Of a DNA stretch of 64,000 nt, positions 19,328 through 33,633 are shown piece by piece; positions within the stretch are counted from its first letter, which is position 1; each line of letters starts with the position of its first letter. Both the position numbers and the translations under genes were made by a program. Below the pieces are notes generated by a model. The model saw only the letters and a program-made list of their open reading frames with translations. It did not search any database and was not told the DNA's origin. The stretch lies in the NCBI GenBank assembly GCA_904063045.1, contig CAJFCJ010000004.1, forward strand, positions 308,195 to 372,194. The letters are read 5' to 3'. The stretch is from Dimorphilus gyrociliatus. Lineage: Eukaryota > Annelida > Polychaeta > Dinophilidae.

Positions 19328-20112
19328 AATATGTTCTACACTTTTAAACTTGTAATACGAAATCTAAAGTATCATAGTTTCGCATCCTTCTTATATATAT
19401 TTTGTCTTAAGTTATTTCTAAGGGCACCAGGAACCATATTAGCTTATTACTTATAATACTTTACAACCAATAACAATTTTCAAATTAACTTTATAAATGA
19501 AACGTGGAAAAGAAGTTGTGTTGTCTAATAAAGTATCGTGTTACTATGTGATATACAAACTTTTCAAGAAAGTAAACAATTCTTTATCCTATAATTTAAT
19601 TATAAAAATTATAAAAGTATTTTTAGTGGTCTAATTATTATCAAATTTCTTTTGTATCTTCCTGTTACACTATATATTTTCATTTTCCAAGAAAACTGGT
19701 AGAGTTAAATAAGAAGTTCTGCTATAGACCTACCAACGGTTGTATTTTACAGTTGAGATGGTTAAACTTTCTTAAGAAATAGTAAATTTAAAGAATTCTT
19801 TTTAATTAAAATTATGACTTATTCATTCGTAAATAAGTATTTTATATTCGAAATTATGTCTAGTTGTTTATTGTACAGTAGTTTTGTATTTTTTTGTCTT
19901 AAATGTTTATTATACTACAGGCCTTGTATACCATTTAGATCGTTATGCAGGTTGACCATTAAACAGTCAAAAGTTGAAAGTTGGTGCAAAATCTACGTCT
20001 TATTAATTTGGTGACCAATAGAATTTAAAGGTGATTCGTACTTTTGAAGTTGCCCTACAACTTCCGGTGAGTCACGTGCTGGTGATAAACAATCACATGA
20101 TCAGAACAGACG
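19328..20112. promoter_or_regulatory. Divergent upstream region, orphan membrane gene/FLCN
   Basis: About 785 bases, AT-rich on the left. The last 60 bases before the FLCN start are less AT-rich and carry GTCACGTG (20071-20078) and TCACATGA (20093-20100). A 66-codon plus frame at 19814-20014 has no homology I recognise. Confidence 0.5.
20071..20100 (+). promoter_or_regulatory. CLEAR-type E-box and M-box-like site upstream of FLCN
   Basis: GTCACGTG at 20071-20078 matches the TFEB/MITF CLEAR core, and TCACATGA at 20093-20100 matches an M-box. They lie 35-42 and 13-20 bases before the FLCN start codon. In mammals FLCN controls TFEB/TFE3 and is itself one of their targets. Confidence 0.5.
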
Positions 20113-22341
20113 ATGAACGCGGTGATATCATTGTGCCATTTTTGTGATAATCACGGCCCCCAAGTAATTTTTACGACCCAAGCCTTTCATGCTCAGGAGC
20201 TATATGTTACGGAAGGTGATGAGGCGCAATATAGGAGTGATTTCCTTAACCATTTCTTCGAGAAAAGAGGAAATAAGCACGAGAATCGATGTTTTGTAGA
20301 ATCTTCAACCAATGAAATAAAATGTGAAAACAATACTCCATCAAAGACAGTACAAACTTGCGAAGTATTACAATTATATCTTTTTCTAGATCATTTTTCA
20401 ATTAACTTTCAAATGAAAATGTAGAAATTACTAAAATTATTTAATGACTCATTCTGAAATGACCACTAAACTCGATTGGAGATTTGGTTATTCCAGATTA
20501 ATAATAAAACGTTTATCTTTCAAAGGGGTGTTCATCTCTAGATCCATTGTTACCAGGATACGTCAGCAAAGATAACGAAGCAAATGTATCGTATATAAGC
20601 AGTCAACATCCACCTAAAACTCAAGTGTACGAAATGCTAAAGCAGTCGTGTATGCGGAGTTTAACTGGCGATGATTCTTTAGGACCAACATCAATAAATT
20701 TTTATGGAGATAGTCAAAGCGGACATACACTAAGCTATACGTTTCACTTAAAAGACAGTGGGGCAAGAGGCAGCAAAAGGTAATTATTTATATATGAAAA
20801 TCGTTATATCGCATATGTCTATTATATTTTTTAGGCAATATAGCATAATTGTATTGATGATGGATAAAATTTACTTGTTGAATTCATGGTCATTTTTAGT
20901 AAAAAATATCAAACATTTCATTGAAGAAGTTATAATGAAAGGCGAAAAAGTATAGTTAAATGTTTTAACAAAAAAATCAAAATATATTGATTTTTATATC
21001 GACAGTCATTCCAAGAAATTCAAAAATCTGGTGATACGTCCAAAAAAAGAGTTAGAGCTTTTGTTGAGATCACGAATGATCCGAATATCTTTAGGAAAAC
21101 TCATCAAGCGTTCTTGTGGATATTGCAGACGGGTGGCAATCGCTTAACGGAAACCATATTAGAGGGTCCACCAACGGAAGACTCTATTTTAGATTTGGAA
21201 AAGCAAGAAGGTATGTTGTATAATTTTATTTTGTTTTTATATATATATAAATTATTACCAATTCTTCTGTCAGTTACGGAGGAAGGATTCATAAAACTTT
21301 TCAGTGAAAAAAAGTTAACTGGCGAACAAATTGAAGAAGGTTCAGCTCAGAACTCTTCAGAGGAGGAGGAAGATAATGGACCAGTAGAAGTTTTTAAAAG
21401 TTTAAGACATTTTTTAAAATTTATTGGACTGCCAAATTTTCATTCACTTGCCCATCACATACTAATTGGGAAACAAGTTGTTATAAGAGCTCAGGATCGT
21501 AGATTAGTTAAATCTGCAATAGACTGCTTAAAAATATTACTACCACAAGGTTGTTGTAGAATCATATATTTTAGTAATAAATACGAGGAGAGATCCAAAT
21601 GTAATCTACTTGGTATGCCCATATCTGCTCAATTACGTCAAACTTCGAAAACTCCTTTCCTTTTGTTAAACATATCCGTAAGTATACTGTTATTTCTTTA
21701 TAATCTAATTTAAAATACTAATTAATTTATCATTGTCAGGAGTCTACAAAAAACATGCATATTCCGAAAAGTATACAATTAAAGGACAAAGAAGTTAATA
21801 TAAAATCTTCTATAAATCTATCAGATACACGTAAATATTTTACTTTCTTTTTTTTGTTAGCGAACTTAAGCCTAAAATCACGAAACTTAATTTGTTCTAG
21901 TTTACGTCACAATTTTACTTGAACTTTTCTTTTGTGTAGTTTAGGCCTATTATAAAAAAATTGTAATCTTTTATTTTCTTCGACACAGCACCGCGAATTT
22001 TAACCCAAATAGAAAGGATTTTATTGAACACAAGTTTAAACGAGTTGGCCATAGAGCAATCTGTAATTATGCTTAGAGAAGAATGGCTTTCAAAGGTCAA
22101 AGTATTGTTTAAATATAAAATTTCGGGAGGAGTAGGAACAGATGAAGTCCATAAAAAGTAAGTGTATTTAAATAAGAAACTGTTCATGTATGATACTTAT
22201 TTTGGTTAAAATTTTTCCAGACTATTAACCGTTGTTAAAGCAACAACACACGACATGGAAGTGTTAAACTTTTGGAAAACCGGTCTCAGTGTTCAGTACA
22301 AGAAAAGAATGGCTAACTGCACGAAACCTGTCCAATTCTAA
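20113..22341 (+). CDS. FLCN: Folliculin (FLCN), RagC/D GTPase-activating protein
   Basis: Lysosomal regulator that, with FNIP, stimulates GTP hydrolysis by RagC/D in mTORC1 nutrient signalling and so controls TFEB/TFE3 phosphorylation. Exon 1 (20113-20364) starts MNAVISLCHFCDNHGPQ, close to the vertebrate start. Exon 2 begins at 20526 and restores the CEGC motif across the junction, then gives LPGYVSKDNEANVSYISSQH. The longin domain continues with SIIVLMMDKIYLLNSWSFL. The DENN half has GGNRLTETILEGPPTEDSIL, VFKSLRHFLKFIGLP and, at the end, VKVLFKYKISGGVG and MEVLNFWKTGLSVQYKKRM. The segment containing ARGSKRQYS corresponds to the region of the mammalian arginine finger, and the arginine is kept. 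It is shorter than the 579-residue human protein because the acidic linkers are reduced. The stop lies 18 bases from that of IPO9. Confidence 0.94.
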
Positions 22342-22359
22342 AAGAATTTTTTTTTAAAT

Positions 22360-25300
22360 CTACACCTGAATACCAATTTCTTTTAATACGTTGACTTCAA
22401 GTTGAGTGTGATGTTCAGCAAATACAGGATAACACGAGTTAGCTGATAAAGTTTGTAAATATCTATGTAACAAAAACGAGAAGTTAGATATAAGCCTAAT
22501 AAGTCAAAATTAAATATGGGATAACCTTGTCAAATATTCCTGGAGATCCACCGAATATAAGGGATCATTTTTAGCATCAGGATCATCCTCATCAGCATCA
22601 GCAAGATCTCTATTATATTCTATTACAACGATATTAAAAGAAATAAATAGAAAAACTGTTCAACATTAGACTGCTACTTACTCTCAGCGTAAGCCAGAAT
22701 ATCATCCTCAAAATCTTTGGAAGCCTTTGATGAATCTAAATCCTCCTCATCTTCATCATCCCAGTCCTGATGTATCAAAAGAATTAAATTTATTAAAAAA
22801 AGATTATCTATGGAAAAGTGAAACATACATCATCATTATTTGCGTCTTTGGTTTCTAAAATATTGGATAGCTCGTTTATTAGTAATTTATAAATTTTGAC
22901 TAGAACTGGAATCTGTGTCCATTGCTCTATTTGAAAAGAGAAATATCAAAATAAATTCTTAAGTATTTGTGTTTTTAGTACCGTTAGAACTTCTTGATCT
23001 AGTTCTTATTCCTTCGCCTGAATCAATTCTATCTCCTTTAACACTAAGTCGTTGCAGTCGTTTATCATCGGTTGTGATTGCATGCTCTAGTAGGCTGCAC
23101 AAGGCAAGAATGCTTACTTTTCTTTCGTAAGCACCTACAAAATAATGTTGTTTTGCGCACCATTCGTTTAAAACAAACTCTAAAGCTGATTCACCCATTG
23201 GCCCAGGTACAGAAGACAGAAACTCCAAAATAGCATTTAAATGCTTATGCATTAGCACAGCAAATACTAAAACTAAACTCTGTACTACTGTAAGCGTTTC
23301 TGCTTGTTGTAATTTTAACAGAACAGCTCTGAGCATCATATCCAAGTGTTCACCGAGTTCTCCTCCACTCTTTGTTATTAATAATGATAAAAGTTTTCCA
23401 ACGAAACTTGCACTCGATTCACCGTTTTTGGGATCCAATAACTTTGTAATTACTTGAACAATGTAATATATTCCATTTCTTCCTTCTCCATCTTGCCAAC
23501 AAATGACTTGATCATACGCCTCGGATAAGTAGGCCCTTAAACACTCGCCAACGTTCTGCAGAGTAGCATTGTCATCAGTTGACATTGCACATTTAATACA
23601 TCCTGGAAAGGCTCGGTTCATAGCCATTTCACTTAAGGGCTTAGTAATATTCCTAACAAGATCATTTAAAATATCTATTGCAACAGCCTGAAGCCCAGTT
23701 GAAATTGAGGAATTTCCATCATCAGATGCATTCGCTTCCATGATAGATGTAAGAGTAGGCAACAGGCGAGCTTCAACTTTTGCGGAACATTTTTCATTTG
23801 CTAAAAGAACTCTTAAAGTATCTTGGCAAAGTGAGACAATCATGAAATCTTTAGCATATTTCAAAAGAACAGCCAAAACAAAAGGCGTAACCTTTTCCTC
23901 TGTGGTAGCGGTAAGGTCTTTATCTAAGTCCAAAACAACCCCAAAGACATCTAACACAAGTGCAAGTGTTTCGTTTGAAGAAATCGTTAAGGCTACACTT
24001 CGCAGACCTTCAATTAAAGGTAGTAAATATGGTTTCATTACTTCTAAACGTTTTTCTTTCCATCTCTCATCGAGGGCAAAGTAGTACACTGCTCTTGCTG
24101 CCATTACACGAACAATACTAACTTGCTCCTGAGCAAGAGCTGTTACAGTTGCTTCAAGGAGTTTAGACAGTAAATGGTCTGGTATGAATTTTGAGTAGCG
24201 GGAGGAAACCCACAGGCATCTTCCAAGTAGATAAGGTGATACATTCAAGCCTAAGTCATTTAAGACAACCTCATTCATAAAACGTTCTAGATACAAATGC
24301 TCAACTTTAACACATTCATGAACTAATCCAACAGTAAGCATGACAGCCTCGTGTTTCTTCCACCATATTTCATCTCCATTCTCTCTCAGGGCTGTAGATT
24401 CTCCAATATGTTTTAAAACAGATTCGTTTACTGAATTTGTACACTCGTTAGGAAATTCTTCGCAAAGTTTTAACAATAAAGCCTTAGCTGAAATTCTAAC
24501 TGAAAATGAAAAGGTATCGTCATCCTCATCCTCAAGAAATTGATCTGGGCTTTTGTTCCATTTGTCAACTTCATCGACAGTTATCATCATATAAGTTTCT
24601 AAATAATACATCAAATCAGTTAGGGTATTTCTTATGTTATTCTTTAGTTTTGAGTGATCAATAACCAATTCGATAAACTCGAATATCGACTTTAACAGGC
24701 TTCCGACACCAACATCTTGGCCATCAGAGTCTGTCGTTTGCTCTTCGCATCCATCATTTACTATATTCTGAACATAATAAGTGCTGGTTTCTGTCAGGGT
24801 TTTCCATAATCTTACCAGAATTTCGTTTAAACTGGGAAGGATTTTTCGAGTGAATTGATTTACAAAAGAAATAAAAGTTTCTACCACTTGAGTTTTCAAA
24901 CCGTAATCGCTAATAACTCCATCAGTTGGTAACTCAAGAGAATGAATGAAAGCTTCAAGGAATTTAGGTAAGAAGGGATAAAGAAGATTTTTTGCTGCAT
25001 CTTTATCTACTTGAGCCATAGCTCCAATTAAATCACTGCAGGTACGAAAAATGGCCACAGCTCTTGAACGTGTTCCAACACTGTATAGTTCAACGCTAGT
25101 AAATATTCTGTAGAGTTCTGGGAAGAGTTTAGGTGCGACTGTTGGCATTTGAATGTCTGTAATTTCAGCACAAAACTCTGCCATGACTTTCATAGCACCA
25201 TGAACTGCATTGATATCGTTACTCCTCACGGCTTGCATAAGTATATCGAATAATTCGGGCCAATCCTCAGGCCAATCCGTCCTCGCGATGCTACTAATAG

Positions 25301-25847
25301 CATAAGCAATACTACTACGAACTTTACTTACAGGCTCACTCAGACCACGTGGAAGATTATCTCGGATCATTTTCTTAGTCTGTAGTTTGAAGATATATTA
25401 TTCAATTAGAAGAAAACTTATATAAAATCTTTTTAGTTTACAGTTTAATGTATATTAATGATAAAGAAGTACAATGGATGGTTAAGACTCTTACTTGGGC
25501 CGGTGTTTCTGGTTTCTTAAATTTTTCATTATTGGCTGACCAATGAGCCTCAACATACCGTTTTAAAAGCACAGAGGCAAGTTGGCGAATTTGAAGCGGA
25601 AAGCTTTGGTCCATGGCAAATTCGGTTAAGTAGATGCCAAATTCTACGTATAATTGAAAATATATCAATGAGCGAAAATATAAGAAGTTGGACAAAAAAG
25701 CTTATATTTACCATCAGTAACTTCAATAGCTTCAATACGCTGTTCGGCTGCTTTTCTAATTGATTCATCAGGGGATAAAACTGCATTTAAACTCTCAATA
25801 AGAGCCTCTTTTAGGTTAAGGGATACTTCCACTGCCTCTCCCGCCAT
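22360..25847 (-). CDS. IPO9: Importin-9 (karyopherin-beta, histone importer)
   Basis: Nuclear import receptor for core histones, ribosomal proteins and actin; made of HEAT repeats. It starts [20 protein letters not shown]. Early exons include [19 protein letters not shown], the importin-beta N-terminal Ran-binding region. One large exon of about 2.4 kb (25370-22959) follows, with [20 protein letters not shown] and [14 protein letters not shown]. The C-terminal exons have the acidic loop ([14 protein letters not shown], then [12 protein letters not shown]) typical of importin-9, and end in [10 protein letters not shown]. The acidic insertion separates importin-9 from other karyopherins. The start codon sits in AACATGGCGGG, a near-YY1 context. 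The 3' end must overlap FLCN transcripts. Confidence 0.95.
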
Positions 25848-27749
25848 GTTTTCATAAGCCTATGACAGGTACTACTAAAATGGTCTACACTTTCTTCCAA
25901 TTGATAAAGTTATAAAAAGTTTGGACGATATTTTGGAAAGAGAGTGAGAAAAAAATCGAAACTTTCATACTTTCATACTTTCACTTTTTTATGACAGAAT
26001 ATTAAAAATATTATAATTAATCAAATATATTACTTAAAAAAGCATTACAAATTGAAAATAATTTTTAACTAGTTAAACACTAAATCACCATTTCGATATT
26101 TTTTTTTAATAAAATACTTTTTCAAGAGAAAATTCCGACTGAAAATAGGATATAGGATGTAAGATTAAAATAATAGTTACTCTTAGGGAATATAGGCCTT
26201 TATAAATATATGTATCTATACTGATATTTCAAATATATTGGAGGTACACGTGCTACCAGATATGGTAAATAATTAGGCCATATTAAGATTATTTTTTTTA
26301 TTAACAAGGATAAAATAGCAAAGTAAAAATGAAAAGATTGAATGTACGAATAGAATCTATTACAAAGGTTAATAGATATATGTATATTAGTATATATATC
26401 TGTAAATTTCATTATATAACACTTCTGATCGTCTATATCAGAGTTTATCTCAAATTTATTTATATTTCGGTTTTCCTTAAATTCCTAACAGCTTTTTACT
26501 TTCTTTTTACACCTTCAATACTAATGCAATGATAATAATTTCATCTCTTTATCACCTCGCTTTATCACTATTTTGCTTTTGTTTTCCCCATTTTTAAGTT
26601 ACAATTTGGTAAGTACTTCTCAATGTTTGTACAATATAAACTAAGGTTGTTAGCGTAAGAAAAAAAAATAATATATGTAAGGTTTCTTCCTCTTTTTAAT
26701 TATCTTCTTATCCTATCTGATGTTCTGTTCAAACTGAAGACTTCACAGAATGAAACTTTTCAGATATTTCGAAGCTTTCTTAAAAGATAGATAGGCTCTC
26801 AAAGTTATCAATGATAAGATTGAAGCCTACCAATATATTTCAAAAAAATTTACTAATGGTATTTGACTTTTCGCTTTCTAAATAAGTGAGGATTAATTTG
26901 TTTACCTCAATACTTGTAAAACTCGTCTTCAATTCTTATCTAAATGCAAGTTTCTAAAGCTATTTATGTCGTTGGCTAAAATGCTCAGCTGCTTTTGTAA
27001 AAACTATATCTGGTAACCATATTTCTTTACAAGGAATATAAATATACGGTAGACGTTACTAAATCATTTCCGGAACTAAAAAATTTATATGAAAAAGAAT
27101 AATAGTCTGATATATCGTATAAGAGATGAATGGGTCATTCCACAATAGCTATCCTCCCACGATGCTAAAAGTCTTGTGGCAAAAGCTATAATTTGCTTTC
27201 TTTCTTCAAATTCTTTTTTCTAAGAATACGCAAAATCAACTTCAACGGTTGAAGGTAAGAAATGAATCATTAGGAGAACTTATAAGCATCTATTGATTTT
27301 ATTATAAATCCGTGACCATCGTATTAATAACTCAAGCAAGCGAGAATATTTTATATTGTTTACCATCAAATATGAAAGTAACTAACCAAGAGTAATATTT
27401 CTCTCCGTTAATACTTAATAAGGGAACGCTTAATAGCTTCTATGAATTGATTATTCACTAAAATAATTTTTTATAAATGACTGATCGATAAACTTCAACT
27501 ATTGTTTTTCGATGAGGGTGAGAGTGTTACCTTGTACCCTTCAATAAAGATTGCTTTTAAAATGAGTCAGTGATGGAAATTAAAAAACTTTTGTGTTTAT
27601 TGTCAACATTTATATATATTAATATTTAACTTATATTCATTTTCAAAGTATTTTGAAATAATATTAAAAATAATACACTTTTTTACCATATGTTTTATAA
27701 CATAAGAGATATTTCAGATACTGTACAGATGTGTAGTTTAATCGTCTCT
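25848..27749. other. AT-rich intergenic spacer IPO9/AMFR
   Basis: About 1.9 kb, the longest gene-free stretch in the left half. It contains the IPO9 upstream region and, at the right, the AMFR 3' UTR. Frames at 26200-26532 on both strands come from AT-rich sequence and show no homology. No RNA gene or transposon recognised. Confidence 0.5.
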
Positions 27750-30700
27750 TCATTTGCGTTTAATTAATCCCTCCGTACTGGTTGAAACTCTTTGTCCCAG
27801 TTTCTGCATGTAGTTTCTTCTAGCCTTTTCTAGCATAACCATTTTATTACGTCTTAAAATTTCTTGTCTTTCACTAGCAGATTTGGAAAATCGATGACCG
27901 CAAGTTGGTGTCTCCACTCTATAACTTTAAGAAGTAAAAGTATTTATTAGAGTAACCAAGTAGGACGAGAGAAATTTTACTTACTTTGGTTCGCTATATA
28001 GACTTGTACTGGGTACCTGTTGGTCAACTGGTTCGCTGACTTCGACAGTATCGTTTACCTGTAAATTTCATTGCAATTAGATATTTGTAAATTTATTAAA
28101 ATACATCTTTACAACATACAGTATCGGATGGTTTGTCTTCAGATTCTTCAGTAAGCATTGTCTGTTCAAGATGTTCTTCTTCGGGGCTTGATGAGTTCTA
28201 CATTTTTAAAAGCATACATTAACTTTATAAATTAGGAAAAATATAAATTTACCATTCTTAATCGACCTTCCACAATATTACCGACAGTTGTCTCCATCGA
28301 ATGAGTTTCGCTCAAATCTTCCAGAACTGCATTAATATCAGAATCTGGAAATATAGTCATGACTTGTCTTGCCATATTTTGTAAATGCGAGCTGTATCTA
28401 GGTCTATTCACATTTCCTCTTCGCAAAACTGGTCCTCTCATATGAGTGTGAGTAACTTCTACCGACAAACTTGGAAGCCAGCTAATATATCTTGACCCAT
28501 CAAATCGAAATGCGTGGTTGGCTCCAGAATTCATAAAGTCGAAAGAGAAAAGTCTACTACCAGCAACTTCTGGAGCTGCATTAGTATTGTTTCTTGCCGA
28601 TTCGTCAATGATTGACAGTCTACATGTTGGACAAGAGGTATCCTGCTCTAGCCATAATCCCAAACATGTTCTATGGAAAAGATGCTTACAAGGTAGTTTA
28701 CGAGCAGATTCCATTTTGTCCCAACATATAGCGCATTGACAATCTGATTCATCAATATCAGTAACGATTGGGAATTTAGAGTCTATACTTCTGACAACTC
28801 TCATGTAATTGCTATGCCGATTCCATCTTCTAAGAATCTCACTAAATAGATATCGGATTTGCATAAATATTACGAGAGAGGCCATAGATAAAAAGACGTT
28901 TCCCCAGAACTATAAATTATTTAAATTGGAATAATCATTAATAAGAATTAGAAAAAAGCTATTTCGGGAATTCTATAAATTGTACTTACAAGCATATGAA
29001 AGTGGTGAAGGAAATCTATGAGTGAGTATGCCATTTCTAAGATAAAGTCGGCGTAATAATTAGCTGAATGACGTCTTTCCCAAACACTGGCTCCAAATGT
29101 GTCATACAGGTGAATACCATATTTTACTAAACCTAACGTACACTTGCAAAATAATAATAAAGCTTCTGCCGCTAAAAATGCTAAAGTATTCCAGTCCGTT
29201 GCTGAGCCTAGATAATAGGCAGCATAAATCATAGAGAGAGATAGAAGAAATATACATGACAACAATAATAACACTTTTAGATGTAGCCTTAGCCGGGTTG
29301 TTGGCGATGATGCTAACTGTTTAAAAAAGAAAGGGTTTAATAGTATAGATAAATGCATTAATCACTTTATTCTAACTAGCATTTATTAATAATAAAAAAA
29401 TCAATCTACTAATATTAAACTAATAAATAAAAATCATGATAATTTTAATAAATATAAATAAAGTTATTGCCAATAATTAAATGATATGATGGGCAATAGA
29501 ATATTCTTTACAGACTAGTTTTTCTAAGATGCTTCACCTATGAGATGTGCTTTCTCACACGTAGTTGATATGTTTTAGAACATGACTCATCAGTTACGGC
29601 TTGAAACTACGTTCCAAAATATTTACAGTTTAAAAAAAAATCGATACCATTTTATTAAAATTCTATCGTTTAAAAAAATTATTTTATCTATAAATTTATT
29701 TTTATTAGTTCAGAGTCGAAGGTAAATCTGTAAAAAGATCTTAATAGAAATCAGACGATTCAACATATCTGGCGATACTTTGTTCTACATCGAATGACTT
29801 TAAGGAACTAATCAGATAACAAATTGTAATGATTCAACTTTTGGCATAATTTTTCCTAATATTTATTACAAGGAATATTTGTTTTTGCTCGCTATAAATA
29901 AAATTGTTTAAACTTACATAGTCAAAACGCTCCCGGCAAAGGAGGCAGAATACTGTTAAGAAGAGAAGAACAGAAAACCATACTATCCACAAGACGACGT
30001 CTTCAGCTCTTTGTACGTTAAGTACCCCAAAGACAAAAATGAATTTGTAGAAAATGAAATTCATAACCTTCTCCTTTATCTGTTGCCTTTCACTCACACG
30101 CAGTTTACCAAAAAAAACCACTTGTAAACACTTTCCAAGCAATAGTAACATACAATAACACATGTTAATGACAATTATAGTGCACCATCCTTCCTGGAGT
30201 AGTACAAGAGCCATGTCTACGGATAGACTTTCTCCTTTTAAAACAATACCTGTATTGTTTAAATCTTTTCCGTCATCTTCAAGAGACTTCTCTGAAAAGG
30301 TTAGTGGGAGAAGTATTTACCAATTCGTAGTAGGTATATAAAGTATTCTAAGAATTTCGAGGAGATAAATCAATGACAAAACTCTGAATTTTTCGTTTGT
30401 ATATATTAATATGTTAATATTAAAAACAGATATCCCAGGATAACTAATAATGATTGACTAAATACAGATATTTCTAGTTTTTTTAGTGAGAAACTGCTTA
30501 ATCTTAAATTCAGAGGTTAATCATTTACCGGTTTCGTAATACAGGAGTAGTCACGTAATAATTGGAATACTAATACTTTAAAATATCGTACTATTTTCTA
30601 TATCTTGTTAAATTATAATCTCCAAATTCATTGAAAGAAACAAAAATATTGAAGAATGATAAATACCTTCACCGGATAAATCACTGGTATTTTTGGATTT

Positions 30701-30901
30701 ATCAATGGGCCATCTCTGATTGACAAACGGTAAGTCCGAGGGACTTATACTTTTGTTAGCCTTTTTCTCTATAGAGTCTCTGAACTCAATAGCTGTATCA
30801 TACGAATAATACATTGCCAAAGCTATTAAACTGATTGATATCACTGTGTAAGTTCTCAAACTAGGTACGGGTATTGTTTGTCCAAGAAAAGCGAACGGCA
30901 T
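27750..30901 (-). CDS. AMFR: E3 ubiquitin ligase AMFR (gp78), ERAD
   Basis: ER-membrane RING ligase for misfolded proteins and sterol-regulated turnover. The start is MPFAFLGQTIPVPSLRTYTV. Several membrane helices follow across three exons (TIIVINMCYCMLLLLGKCL, VVLWIVWFSVLLFLTVFCLL, VLLLLSCIFLLSLSMIYAAY). The RING domain is C-A-I-C-WDKM…LPCKHLFHRTCLGLWLEQ…SCPTC. The CUE domain has MARQVMTIFPDSDINAVLED. The final exon carries ERQEILRRNKMVMLEKARRN, which corresponds to the UBE2G2-binding region (G2BR). The protein ends about 20 residues later with STEGLIKRK and has no recognisable C-terminal p97/VCP-binding motif, unlike mammalian gp78. Confidence 0.93.
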
Positions 30902-31652
30902 CTTGTATATTATAAGTTGAGTGTTGATAAAAAGCGTTGATTGTATCCGATTATTTGAGCTACGACATCTGTTGCAGTTTCCTAACAAAAATATTATTTT
31001 ATAACAAAATCAACATGGCCACCGGAAACAACAGCCTCGCAGATATTATCTAATTATAAAAAGGCGGACAAGAGCAGTTTGAATCGAATTTATCAATTTA
31101 CAAACAACTTAGTCAGTAAATTATTAAACTGTTAAAACTCCTTAAAAAAGAATTAAAATTATTTAATCTGAGGTAGAAATATAATATGCAAATACTTGTT
31201 AGGAGAATGTATCAAATCGAAAATCTTCAAATAAAAGTGAATTCTCCTTATTTTCGAAACTTAACTTAAAAGATAGAAAAGTTAATACTTTTTATAATTT
31301 TTGTTAAACTTTAATATAATTTCCCCTTACTTTCTAGATTATTCTAAAATTCGATCATGGACATTGTAGTTTATTTGAACCATCTCTCTGAGCTTTCGAG
31401 ATAATAATTCGTAAATCGTAAATGGTAAAGAGTTGTTTTATTAAAGCGCCACCACCGATTCTTTCTTGAACTTCACGTGTAATTGGCGTGTTTTTAGCCG
31501 GACATAGCGGTAAGAAATATCTTCCGAAATCAAGTAAATCGTGAGTAATTTAACAAGTTTTCTCATAAAATACAACAAAAGTGATACTTGTTATTAATAT
31601 CCTTCTTAAATTTTAATTAATCATTTTGTCTTTATATCGTATTTGCCAGAAC
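30902..31652. promoter_or_regulatory. Divergent upstream region AMFR/NACA
   Basis: About 750 bases between opposed starts. CACGTG occurs near 31474 and a pyrimidine-rich stretch lies just before the NACA start. Part of it may hold 5' UTR exons. No coding signal seen. Confidence 0.4.
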
Positions 31653-32890
<1,238 letters not shown>

Positions 32891-33033
32891 TGAATGCTAA
32901 TCCGCCGAAAATAAATTTATGTCCTTTGATTTCGGTCTAATATATTTGGTTTTTGTTCAAACAATTTTTGTAATAATTTTTTTTAATTATTATCAAATAT
33001 ATGTATTATGTACATATTAAAACATGAATTAAT

Positions 33034-33413
33034 TTAAGTTTGCATAGGTTCGATCTTATATCCCTTGCTTTCCAAAGTTTCCCTATTAAATAAAAAACAT
33101 TAGTCATACGTGTGATTGTTTTATAACAAACATGCCTTAATTGCTGAGTAAAATCATCGTCCACATTATCATCATCCCAGTTATCTTCCCAGGCGTTTAA
33201 ATCATCTTTATCTTCCTGATCGCTGGCCCAAGCTGAAATGATAATTCATATCATTGTATTTTCGCTCAAACAGTATAAAGTTAAATATCGCCGCTTACTT
33301 TCAGCTGGGAATTCTTCGAACTCATCATCTTCTTCAAGCAAACTGAATTGGTGTTCTGGTTTGTCCTTCTCTTCCTTCGGTTTCTCTGCTTTAGCTGAGT
33401 TTTTGTTCGACAT
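33034..33413 (-). CDS. SEM1: 26S proteasome subunit SEM1 (DSS1)
   Basis: Small acidic subunit of the proteasome lid, the TREX-2 complex and BRCA2 complexes. Three exons: 33413-33299, 33232-33136 and 33082-33034, giving 86 codons (human 70). The conserved core is complete: LLEEDDEFEEFPAE, then WASDQEDKDDLNAWEDNWDD, then DNVDDDFTQQLR and LESKGYKIEP. The N-terminus has about a dozen extra Lys/Glu-rich residues. The second intron uses a GC donor (AAG followed by GCATGT); the nearby GT would give a truncated, unconserved end. The gene is head-to-head with CFAP298 (245 bases) and convergent with NACA. Confidence 0.95.
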
Positions 33414-33633
33414 ATCCAGACACAAGTAGATGCTGTAATATCGTGAGCTGCCGAGTTCCGAGTAGTCGTGATTTTCGTATTTAACAATACTCGAAGGAAA
33501 TTCCTAATTATTAGTCTTATTATAAATAAATGATTAAAAATATTTATGCAAATGGTTCACAATAAGGGAAAGAATATTTTCCAAATATTCCATGAACCAC
33601 TCTAGTAAACTATTTCCGCTCACTTCGAATAGC

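Noticed and set aside
19814-20014. 66-codon plus-strand frame upstream of FLCN
   Set aside because: No homology or splice link; it is low-complexity hydrophobic sequence in an AT-rich promoter region.
25848-27749. Frames of 60-70 codons on both strands in the IPO9/AMFR spacer
   Set aside because: They are made of Ile/Tyr/Phe/Lys codons from AT-rich DNA, with no domain and no splice context.
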